Positions 7,011-12,502 of a DNA stretch of 12,502 nucleotides are shown here, in pieces. Position 1 is the stretch's first letter, and every line of letters starts with the position of its first letter. Under the pieces are notes generated by a model. It was given only the letters and a program-made list of their open reading frames with translations, was not told the DNA's origin and did not search any database. The DNA comes from Candidatus Binatota bacterium (GTDB lineage Bacteria; Desulfobacterota; Binatia; Bin18), in NCBI GenBank assembly GCA_011523315.1, contig WTHE01000333.1, positions 1-12,502 on the forward strand, given 5' to 3'. The translations under genes and the position numbers were made by a program.

Positions 7011-8414
7011 ATGGCCAAGCGTCCAAAGGAACCGCCTATTTATTTCACCTCTCTGGAGTTGGAAAATGTGCGCTGCTTTGGAGAACGCCAGACTCTCGAT
7101 CTCACCGATGACGAGGGAAAGCTGGCCCAATGGACATTACTCCTTGGAGATAACGGGGTTGGTAAGACAACGCTTCTCCAGTGTTTGGCCTGGATGCGGC
7201 CTGTTCCGGCTCTGAAGTCTCGGGAAGATAGCATCCCTGACGCCATCGCGCCGGCTTTAGATTCTGAAGAAAATGAGGTGTGGAAATCGCTTCTTCGGAG
7301 AGAAGCAAAGGTCCAGCTTGACCTCGAGGCGACCCTCAGCGTAGGACAAAAATTAGGAATACGAGAAAAAGGCAGGATTCCAAAGATAAAGACAAACGTA
7401 CGAATGTCGGGCAGGAATGGAGTGCTTCAAGAACGGATACCAACAGAGAATCTTTTTCCTGAGCCGCTAAATATGGATCTTCTCGATCTCCCGATATTTG
7501 CCTATGGTGCCACCCGTCGCATGGGATCCTCAAATCTGGAGAATAGCGAGCTTTCCGATCCGCTTGCCTCGCTTTTTTTAGGTTCTACAGAGCTTTACGA
7601 CGCTGAAGAGATTCTATTAAACCTCGACTATCTCGCGGCGAAAAGTAAGAAGATGCGAAATAAAAAGCGCTTACAGCGTATCGGACAGCTCCTCGCCGCT
7701 ATCCTCCCTGATATTCAAGATGAAAAAGACATAGACATCTTAGGACCAAAAGTCCTAGGGCATCCTGATGAGCCGAGCGGAGTTCTATTCAAAACGCCGT
7801 ATGGACTCGTTCCGCTTCTAGGCCTCAGTCTCGGCTACCAAACAATGCTCGCATGGACGGTCGATTTGGCTTCGCGACTCTACGAACGTTACCCTGACAG
7901 CCCAAATCCTTTGGCTGAACCTGCTATCGTCCTCATCGATGAGATTGACCTCCATCTTCATCCACTTTGGCAACGTCATGTTATGGAGGATCTGATTTGC
8001 CATTTCCCGAGCGTTCAATTTATTGCTACCGCTCACAGTCCTTTGATAGCCCAGGAGGCAGAAGAAGCAAACTTGACGGTTTTACAGCAAAAGGACGGAC
8101 AGGTAATAATCAAAAATCATCCGCAGTTTGTGAAAGCTGGGAGAGTGGACCAGATTGTCACCAGCGAGCTTTTTGGCGTTCCTTCGGCACGAAGAAGACG
8201 GGTCGAAAGTTTGATCGCAAATCGCAACGCTCTGTTGGACAAGACAAAACGGACTCGGTCCGAGGAAGATCGTCTGAACGCACTGGACAAAGAACTGGAG
8301 AATCTTCCAACCGCCGAAAATCATGAAGACCGAGCTGCTATGGATCTGATTCGCCAGGCGGCGGCGCGTCTCAAAAAATTGTCTCACGAACATGATCCGA
8401 ATACAAAGATCTGA
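7011..8414 (+). CDS. ptuA: Septu defence system ATPase PtuA
   Basis: The product has 467 residues. ATG 7011 is preferred to the upstream in-frame start at 6912, which would add a Cys-rich tail lying over the promoter and inverted repeat. It is an ABC/SMC-like ATPase: Walker A GDNGVGKTT (46-54), signature LSLGYQ (272-277), Walker B IVLIDE (306-311) followed by HLHP, and switch His in TAHSP (340-344). The C-terminus has QIVTSELFGV and a charged helical tail, as in PtuA. In Septu systems PtuA assembles with PtuB and controls its nuclease activity through nucleotide binding during phage infection. The family call rests on the ATPase plus the adjacent PtuB; the ATPase alone could be any AAA_21-type protein. 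ptuB starts inside its last codons. Codon use is less GC-biased than in the upstream genes. Confidence 0.85.
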   Translation: MAKRPKEPPIYFTSLELENVRCFGERQTLDLTDDEGKLAQWTLLLGDNGVGKTTLLQCLAWMRPVPALKSREDSIPDAIAPALDSEENEVWKSLLRREAKVQLDLEATLSVGQKLGIREKGRIPKIKTNVRMSGRNGVLQERIPTENLFPEPLNMDLLDLPIFAYGATRRMGSSNLENSELSDPLASLFLGSTELYDAEEILLNLDYLAAKSKKMRNKKRLQRIGQLLAAILPDIQDEKDIDILGPKVLGHPDEPSGVLFKTPYGLVPLLGLSLGYQTMLAWTVDLASRLYERYPDSPNPLAEPAIVLIDEIDLHLHPLWQRHVMEDLICHFPSVQFIATAHSPLIAQEAEEANLTVLQQKDGQVIIKNHPQFVKAGRVDQIVTSELFGVPSARRRRVESLIANRNALLDKTKRTRSEEDRLNALDKELENLPTAENHEDRAAMDLIRQAAARLKKLSHEHDPNTKI

Positions 8415-9171
8415 CAAAGCCCCTGAAACTTTGATAACAAAAGGGACAGCGCAGACCCGGAAGGACTGTGCCTCTCACGACTGCCATCCAGGCGATTATC
8501 GTTCTGGTTCAAAAAAATTTAGCTTCGATAAGAATATTTATGACACCGTAAAAGATATGTTACTTGAGGCTCAGCACCAAAAATGCTGTTACTGTGAATC
8601 GAAGGGAAATGCTACCTCATACGGCGAGATCGAACACTTCCGGCCAAAAGGAGGGGTCAAGCAGAAGCAGGGTCAGAGTCTACAATATCCTGGTTATTAT
8701 TGGCTCGCCTATGACTGGGACAACCTCCTGGTCAGCTGTAAGCGATGTAATCCAAGCCATAAAGGAAACTTGTTTCCTCTCGCTGTTCAGAAGAGACGGG
8801 CTAGGAGCCATCACGATGATGTAAACGCCGAACAACCACTCTTTATTAATCCTGCCCGGGAAGATCCTCGGCGCCATATCCGTTTTCGCGGAGAAGTGGC
8901 GATTCACCGAACGAAAAGGGGGCGAGAGACGATCAACGGACTGGGTTTAAGGAGACCTGATCTAGAAGAAGAGCGGAGGGAGAGACTGGATTATTTGAAA
9001 AGACTTCGTGATATCGTCGAATTGGGAACAAACTCCATAGATCCCGAAGCTCAGAGTCAGGCAGAAGATGCGCGCAAACATCTCGCCGCCGCAGTCCTTC
9101 CTGATGCCAAATACAGCGCAATGGCGCGGGATTTCCTCTGTACTGAAACCTCCTCAACCAAAAATGAGTAA
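8392..9171 (+). CDS. ptuB: Septu defence system HNH endonuclease PtuB
   Basis: The product has 259 residues, and ATG 8392 lies 23 bp inside the end of ptuA. No Shine-Dalgarno sequence is evident, so translation is probably coupled. The core is a zinc-bearing HNH nuclease: CCYC (C65, C68), IEHFRPKG with His82, YYWLAYDWDNLL (102-113), then CKRCN (C116, C119, N120) and HKGNLFPL with His123. This arrangement is that of the TIGR02646/PtuB family. PtuB is the effector of Septu and cleaves nucleic acid when released from PtuA control. The same family also occurs in retron Ec78-type systems, but no reverse transcriptase or msr/msd is seen here, so a stand-alone Septu is the better call. Its last 18 bp overlap the convergent HExxH gene. 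Confidence 0.88.
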   Translation: MIRIQRSDKAPETLITKGTAQTRKDCASHDCHPGDYRSGSKKFSFDKNIYDTVKDMLLEAQHQKCCYCESKGNATSYGEIEHFRPKGGVKQKQGQSLQYPGYYWLAYDWDNLLVSCKRCNPSHKGNLFPLAVQKRRARSHHDDVNAEQPLFINPAREDPRRHIRFRGEVAIHRTKRGRETINGLGLRRPDLEEERRERLDYLKRLRDIVELGTNSIDPEAQSQAEDARKHLAAAVLPDAKYSAMARDFLCTETSSTKNE

Positions 9172-10041
9172 TCCTGCAAGATGAGTTCCCAGCTTAGTTA
9201 GAGCCGGATGGTTTTTGAAGGTTCTAATATTTTGAATCTGCTGAGCAATTTCGCAGCGCCTTGCGCGCATGTGAGCAACGCTCGCAACAGGCCACCCAGG
9301 CAGTGCCAGCTGTCGTTCAAAAAAGCTGTCAAGAACACGAAATACGTACAAAGCGTGCAAAATTGCCTGCGGGGACCGGTGTGTGTTTTTCCAAGGGGAA
9401 AAGTATGTCTGGCTAGAGGCGTTGACGAGGGGCTGTAGCCGTTCGATCAGTGTCAACTGTAGGTGCATGGTCTCATGAACCAGAGATTCTGCAACACGCA
9501 GACTATCAACCAAATCGCGCTTCTGAGGAACTGACACGAATATGGAAAAGGGGACGAGCGGATCGCTATGGCTCACATCGTAGGCATCGTCTTCTGGCTT
9601 CAAGATGTGGCAGGTCTGTACCAGCGTTGCGGCGGTTTTTTGGAGGGTCGGAACCTGGGCAAGAACATCTATGGCGTCTTCCAGACACTCAAGAACTGTT
9701 GAGTTTACCAATTCATCTGGCGTGTAGAAGGTAAGACCGATGTCTCGATACTGGCCACTCCATTCTTCCGCCAAAAATTCGACCATTATGTCACAGGCAG
9801 ACGAACCGCCACCGGCTAGGATTGGTAGATACGCTCCCACATGCCGTGACGCCTCGGGGCTCCTTGCTAGCACACGTCCTGTGCCATAGTCAGCAGCCGT
9901 TATTCCGATGCTACGGCGTAATGTCTGCCATCCCCACTCGGCTACTAGGGCCGTCAACTCCGGCAGCCAAGGCTCTGGGTATAGCTCTTTGAGCCCGATT
10001 TCGATCTCGCGCTCCAGACGACACAGTCTCTGTCTATCCAT
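9154..10041 (-). CDS. Stand-alone HExxH (alpha-KG-HExxH-type) putative peptide hydroxylase
   Basis: The product has 295 residues. The start at 10041 overlaps the stop of the preceding oxygenase by 8 bp (ATGGATAG); the longer frame to 10212 would lie inside that gene. Residues 188-193 read VHETMH, giving HExxH with His189, Glu190 and His193. A downstream SPW (215-217) and a segment HRSPQAILHALYVF (221-234) match the TIGR04267 'HEXXH motif-containing putative peptide modification protein' pattern. In fused radical SAM proteins, domains of this family have been reported to be alpha-ketoglutarate-dependent peptide beta-hydroxylases rather than proteases. Here it is a separate protein, last in the RiPP operon, so hydroxylation of the YDR/HNR peptide is the inferred role. 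The protein is cytoplasmic, with no signal peptide. A zinc protease that removes the leader is the alternative, judged less likely. Confidence 0.75.
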   Translation of the reverse strand: MDRQRLCRLEREIEIGLKELYPEPWLPELTALVAEWGWQTLRRSIGITAADYGTGRVLARSPEASRHVGAYLPILAGGGSSACDIMVEFLAEEWSGQYRDIGLTFYTPDELVNSTVLECLEDAIDVLAQVPTLQKTAATLVQTCHILKPEDDAYDVSHSDPLVPFSIFVSVPQKRDLVDSLRVAESLVHETMHLQLTLIERLQPLVNASSQTYFSPWKNTHRSPQAILHALYVFRVLDSFFERQLALPGWPVASVAHMRARRCEIAQQIQNIRTFKNHPALTKLGTHLAGLLIFG

Positions 10042-10609
10042 AAAACGAATACACCAGGGTAAAGCGCTCCCCAGTATAGAGCGTGGAGACAGCGTGATAC
10101 GACTCTGGAGTGATAGCAAAACCGAGCGCGCTGTTATGGACCGGTCGAAAGACTTTAGGAGTATCGGAAGGATCGCTGCTCTTAAAGAACAGGAGAAATC
10201 CCCCGTTTTCATCCTTCCAGTCCCGATTCAACTGGATCAAGAGCCGATGCGTCTCTGCACGAGCAATGAAGTCATTATGGAGACGGATGCGTTGACCAGG
10301 AATGAGGCGATGAGCAGTGACATCGACCCGCTCACCTAGAGCAGCCCCGAAGAGATCAGCAACACGCGACCTCACTGTCGTCAGGAAATCGGGCGTTTGC
10401 AAGAAGGTCAGCTCTGGGGGTAGCTGGGCATCCAGCAGACTAAACTCGAATTGTTCGTAAAAATCTGTCTCCACCAAACGCCAGGGAGCGCCTGATTCAA
10501 ACCAGGCAAGCACCCGATAGCTGACGTCCAGTTCGAGACTTTCGAGAGAAAGCACGTAGGGAAACGGTTCGAAAAATGTCTGGACGAAGGAAAGGCGGAG
10601 CGGAGTCAT
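10034..10609 (-). CDS. yhhC: 2OG-Fe(II) oxygenase of the cyclophane RiPP cluster (YhhC-like)
   Basis: The product has 191 residues. The start at 10609 shares a base with the maturase stop (TAATG), a classic coupling arrangement; a start at 10621 (MPGIM) is possible, and the frame back to 10867 is antisense-like sequence within the maturase gene. Iron ligands are visible as HND (His111, Asp113) and His172 (YHAVS). Arg182, ten residues after the distal His, is placed to bind 2-oxoglutarate. The fold is a prolyl-4-hydroxylase-like double-stranded beta helix (LLIQLNRDWKDENGGFLLFF). A homologous enzyme type acting after cyclophane formation beta-hydroxylates residues in triceptides. The middle residues Asp50, Asn54 or Asn57 of the precursor motifs are plausible targets. 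The symbol follows the RiPP naming used in protein family databases. Confidence 0.82.
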   Translation of the reverse strand: MTPLRLSFVQTFFEPFPYVLSLESLELDVSYRVLAWFESGAPWRLVETDFYEQFEFSLLDAQLPPELTFLQTPDFLTTVRSRVADLFGAALGERVDVTAHRLIPGQRIRLHNDFIARAETHRLLIQLNRDWKDENGGFLLFFKSSDPSDTPKVFRPVHNSALGFAITPESYHAVSTLYTGERFTLVYSFYG

Positions 10610-11739
10610 TATTCCCGGCATGATTCCGCGAGAGCCGTTAGGCGGTCTCGCATATGGCTGATAAGGACAAGCTGGTCGGCGCAGTATACCGAAGGATTCT
10701 CGTAGCCGTTTTCGTCTCGCCAGCGATTCACAGGCATCCCGCCGCCACAGATAGCAAGCTCCGAGCAGGACAGGCAGGAAGAAGCGCTGGGATGTTGAAG
10801 AGCGTGATAGGCGGCAAATTCGGGGGAATTGGCGATATCGGTGAGACGATGAGTATGGACCGACCACTGCTGCTGAAAACGATCTGCCCCATTGAAGGCG
10901 CTCTTCAGCGTGTCATTTTTTGTGATGGTCCCATCCGTGTCGATAATAACAATCCCGAAATCGGCTGCTCCCAATCCTTCTTTTGTTCCAGCGCCACCCA
11001 AAATCAGTTTGAGCATGTCGTCAAGCAGACGGATACGGAGCGGAACTGGATCGGCAAGGTAGATATCCAAAAGCCGAGAGAGCCACCGGCCGTACTCCGC
11101 AGATTGGGAGGACGCTTTTCCGTATGGGAGCTGCGAGTGGTTTCCGTCACGATACAGAAAATCCACGCTCGGGGCATCCAGTTCCTTGAAAAATCCGTAC
11201 ACCTCAGCCGGATCGGATGTAGGGTCAATCACCGACAAAAGACCCTCGTACAGAAAACATCGGTCACGATGATTCCGCAGTCTTGCTATCCCCTCCAGCA
11301 CCTTATCGTGAGTTCCTTGCCCGGTGTGATCAACACGATAGCGGTCATGGATTCCTGGGGGTCCGTCAATACTGACCCCCAGACGAGTACGAAATTGGGA
11401 GCAGACATCAAGGATTGCCTCGGAAATCAGCATGCCGTTGGTCTGGATACTGAAGGGGTATTCCGTGGACAGGACGCTGCGAAGCTGAGCGAGGAGAAAA
11501 GCCAGTTTTTCAGAGCCGAGTAACAGAGGCTCACCGCCGTGCAGGACGACGGCAAAGCGGCGCTTTTGTTGTCGCGACAATTCTCCCAAAGCATGCGCCA
11601 CCGCAGTCATTGTTTCAGAGGACATCTGCTTAGGCAGGTCCGCCCAGCGCGTATCTCCCATGTTGTAGACGTAGCAGTAGCGGCAGTTGATATTGCAGCG
11701 ACTGGCTGCCTTTATGAGGACAGTGTCAATTTCGATCAC
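10609..11739 (-). CDS. yhhB: Cyclophane-forming radical SAM/SPASM peptide maturase (YhhB-like)
   Basis: The product has 376 residues with a GTG start at 11739, 27 bp after the precursor stop; upstream GGAA is a weak ribosome binding site. The radical SAM motif is CNINCRYC (Cys15, Cys19, Cys22), followed by VLHGGEPLL (65-73) and SIDGPPGIHDRYR (123-135). The C-terminus has SPASM cluster cysteines: C322, C325, CGGGMPVNRW from C331, and C353 in NPSVYC. This is the pattern of three-residue cyclophane-forming enzymes (the triceptide family with XyeB, GrrM, FxsB and HaaB). They link an aromatic ring to the beta carbon of the residue two positions later. Unlike the fused FxsB forms, this protein has no HExxH extension; that domain is encoded separately two genes downstream. 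The assignment as the YhhB subtype comes from the Y-H-H precursor and the neighbouring oxygenase. No precursor-recognition (RRE/PqqD-like) domain is obvious. Confidence 0.88.
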   Translation of the reverse strand: MIEIDTVLIKAASRCNINCRYCYVYNMGDTRWADLPKQMSSETMTAVAHALGELSRQQKRRFAVVLHGGEPLLLGSEKLAFLLAQLRSVLSTEYPFSIQTNGMLISEAILDVCSQFRTRLGVSIDGPPGIHDRYRVDHTGQGTHDKVLEGIARLRNHRDRCFLYEGLLSVIDPTSDPAEVYGFFKELDAPSVDFLYRDGNHSQLPYGKASSQSAEYGRWLSRLLDIYLADPVPLRIRLLDDMLKLILGGAGTKEGLGAADFGIVIIDTDGTITKNDTLKSAFNGADRFQQQWSVHTHRLTDIANSPEFAAYHALQHPSASSCLSCSELAICGGGMPVNRWRDENGYENPSVYCADQLVLISHMRDRLTALAESCRE

Positions 11740-11766
11740 ATTTTAATTTCCGGCGGAGAGGGAGGA

Positions 11767-11949
11767 CTAACGACCGCGATTGTGCCGATTGTGCACCCGG
11801 TCGTAAGCGCGTGTTGTCGATGCTTCCTCATTGCGGACTTCCTCAATCAGTCTGGCGAGTACAGCGCTGGGAAGCTTGCTCGTATCAACTTCCAGCAGAT
11901 CGGTTATCGCGGTAGATTCTTCTGTCTGCAATTGAGGTTTCTCAGTCAT
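11767..11949 (-). CDS. yhhA: Triceptide precursor peptide with YDR/HNR/HNR core (YhhA-like)
   Basis: The product has 60 residues. The start ATG 11949 is preceded by AGAGGA with seven bases spacing. The leader is acidic and helical (LLEVDTSKLPSAV, 18-30; ARLIEEVRNEEAS, 32-44). The C-terminal core reads AYDRVHNRHNRGR (48-60). It holds three aromatic-X-Arg motifs, Tyr49-Asp-Arg51, His53-Asn-Arg55 and His56-Asn-Arg58, fitting the three-residue substrate rule of the adjacent radical SAM maturase. The Tyr-His-His order matches the YhhA family name. The predicted product is a small, cationic peptide with up to three ring-to-Cbeta cyclophanes, possibly hydroxylated by the two downstream iron enzymes. 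The cleavage site and protease are not encoded nearby. The gene is short, but context and motif support it strongly. Confidence 0.85.
   Translation of the reverse strand: MTEKPQLQTEESTAITDLLEVDTSKLPSAVLARLIEEVRNEEASTTRAYDRVHNRHNRGR
11776..11793 (-). repeat. Tandem 9-bp repeat encoding HNR-HNR
   Basis: On the minus strand CACAATCGG (11793-11785) is followed directly by CACAATCGC (11784-11776), differing only at the last base. It encodes two successive His-Asn-Arg cyclophane motifs. The core may have grown by duplication of one motif. Confidence 0.8.
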
Positions 11950-12264
11950 GAACTTTTCCTCTCTTGTCGCCTTCGTTGGCAGATTTTCCTTGGATGTTCT
12001 ATTTTAGCTGGAATGTCAACACCTCTCTCATTTCGGATTGAGCCCTAAATTCCTTGATTACAGAATATAGCTGCCCTAGCGGCTCGTTTCTCTAAAATGA
12101 GCAAGATTCCCAAAAATCCAGCAAAAACAAATACTTATGCCCTCTCTCTATTTTCCATTATAGAATTTTCTAGCGAGAAGAGAGATTCCCGACCTGCCAG
12201 CTGGGGAGGAACGGTCTGTCAACGCAGTCGCTTCTGCGCTATGTCGAGGGTAAAGGAGACGCCG
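11950..12264. other. AT-richer intergenic region upstream of the RiPP operon
   Basis: This divergent spacer between the RiPP operon (minus) and the right-hand gene (plus) is visibly less GC-rich than the outer flanks. On the minus strand it holds TTGACA (12019-12014) and TAAAAT (12006-12001), but these are only 7 bases apart. Neither has a good partner box at 16-18 bases, so I do not call a sigma-70 promoter. No gene, RNA or convincing terminator was seen. The plus-strand frame from 12097 has no ribosome binding site or recognisable content. Confidence 0.5.
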
Positions 12265-12360
12265 ATGCCAGCGCCTTATCAAAATCATTCACGCGGTCTA
12301 TTCGGCCTGAGCTTTCATTCCCCTGGTTGGACGGGGGTGCCTTGCGGAAAAAACATATGA
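12265..12360 (+). CDS. Possible 31-residue leader ORF, start-stop coupled to the next gene
   Basis: ATG 12265 follows AAAGGAG with six bases spacing, a better ribosome binding site than that of the next gene. The frame reads 31 codons and ends at TGA 12358-12360, overlapping the next ATG as ATGA. The peptide (MPAPYQNHSRGL and so on) resembles nothing I recognise and contains one Cys and no run of regulatory codons. It may be a translated leader that delivers ribosomes to the downstream start, or a chance frame. Confidence 0.3.
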   Translation: MPAPYQNHSRGLFGLSFHSPGWTGVPCGKNI

Positions 12361-12502
12361 GCCTGTCTCGCTTGAACTTCGTTTTCTTTGCCGCCGCCCT
12401 GATTGTCTCCTGGATCGTCGGCGCGACGGTCGCACCGACCTGGACGGTGACCCAGATCAGCCTGGACGCCCACACCGACAGCGACGGCCGCCTGTACTAC
12501 AT
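12357..12502 (+). CDS. Membrane-anchored or secreted protein, N-terminal fragment (3' truncated by window)
   Basis: Only the first 48 complete codons are present; the frame remains open at the right edge. The N-terminus has a short basic region (MSLSRLN) and a hydrophobic stretch of about 17 residues (FVFFAAALIVSWIVGATVA), which is a signal peptide or membrane anchor. A soluble part beginning WTVTQISLDAHTDSDGRLYY follows. GC-rich codon use resembles the left flank rather than the RiPP cluster, suggesting return to the core genome. GCGGAA lies about eight bases before the ATG. I do not recognise the family. Confidence 0.65.
   Translation, partial: MSLSRLNFVFFAAALIVSWIVGATVAPTWTVTQISLDAHTDSDGRLYY

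Noticed and set aside
7011..9171. Retron of the Ec78 type, which also carries PtuA and PtuB
   Set aside because: No reverse transcriptase frame or msr/msd-like structured RNA lies next to ptuA; its upstream neighbour is a divergent alpha/beta hydrolase.
9154..10041. Zinc metalloprotease call for the HExxH protein
   Set aside because: HExxH alone would allow it, but the SPW segment, the spacing after it and the RiPP context match the peptide-modification family better. Kept only as an alternative.
10610..10867. N-terminal extension of the 2OG oxygenase within the maturase gene
   Set aside because: The extension is Arg/Ser-rich out-of-frame sequence of the maturase C-terminus. The TAATG junction at 10609 gives a family-like length of 191 residues.
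10654..11523. Plus-strand frame of 289 codons opposite the radical SAM gene
   Set aside because: The minus strand encodes all radical SAM and SPASM cysteines in the right order; the plus frame lacks a ribosome binding site and known motifs.
12001..12019. Sigma-70 promoter for the RiPP operon from TTGACA and TAAAAT
   Set aside because: The two boxes are in the correct order but only 7 bases apart, far below the required 16-18, so they cannot serve one promoter.
12097..12264. Upstream part of the 87-codon plus-strand frame ending at 12360
   Set aside because: No ribosome binding site at its ATG and no recognisable protein content; only the last 31 codons have a good start signal.

Overview
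The window looks like a chromosomal stretch from a GC-rich, Gram-negative (outer-membrane-bearing) bacterium. It encodes signal-peptide proteins, a C-terminal-Phe outer-membrane barrel and a large repeat protein that combines Calx-beta-like, fibronectin-III-like and ankyrin modules. Such eukaryote-like modules together with DUF1329/DUF1302 genes occur in symbiont and environmental lineages (for example Tectomicrobia/Entotheonella-type or deltaproteobacterial/Binatota-type genomes). This taxonomic guess is inference only.

Layout. (1) 2-1261, plus strand: 3' part of the repeat/ankyrin protein. (2) 1262-1672: gene-free spacer with two GC hairpins and a TetR-like dyad just ahead of the next gene. 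(3) 1673-6045, plus strand: an operon-like trio of two tandem DUF1329 periplasmic paralogues and a DUF1302 outer-membrane beta-barrel, a pairing known near transport or degradation of hydrophobic compounds. (4) 6042-6878, minus strand: an alpha/beta hydrolase whose stop codon overlaps that of the barrel gene. (5) 6879-7010: a divergent promoter region with a 13-bp perfect inverted repeat and overlapping -35 elements. (6) 7011-9171, plus strand: a Septu-type anti-phage pair, PtuA ATPase and PtuB HNH nuclease, overlapping by 23 bp. (7) 9154-11949, minus strand: a compact four-gene RiPP (triceptide) cluster. In transcription order it has a 60-residue precursor ending in Y-D-R / H-N-R / H-N-R, a cyclophane-forming radical SAM/SPASM maturase, a 2OG-Fe(II) oxygenase (YhhC-like) and a stand-alone HExxH putative peptide hydroxylase. 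(8) 11950-12356: AT-richer spacer with a possible 31-codon leader ORF. (9) 12357-12502, plus strand: N-terminus of an unidentified membrane-anchored or secreted protein.

How the genes work together. The RiPP genes form one unit with overlapping or closely spaced reading frames. The maturase is predicted to crosslink Tyr or His rings to the third residue of each motif, and the two iron/2-oxoglutarate-type enzymes are candidates to hydroxylate the same peptide. Two hydroxylase folds beside one separate maturase is the most unusual point of the window. PtuAB form a separate defence operon meeting the RiPP operon tail to tail with an 18-bp coding overlap. By eye, the 7000-12350 block is less GC-rich than its flanks, consistent with an acquired accessory block. 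No RNA gene, transposase, integrase or CRISPR array was recognised.
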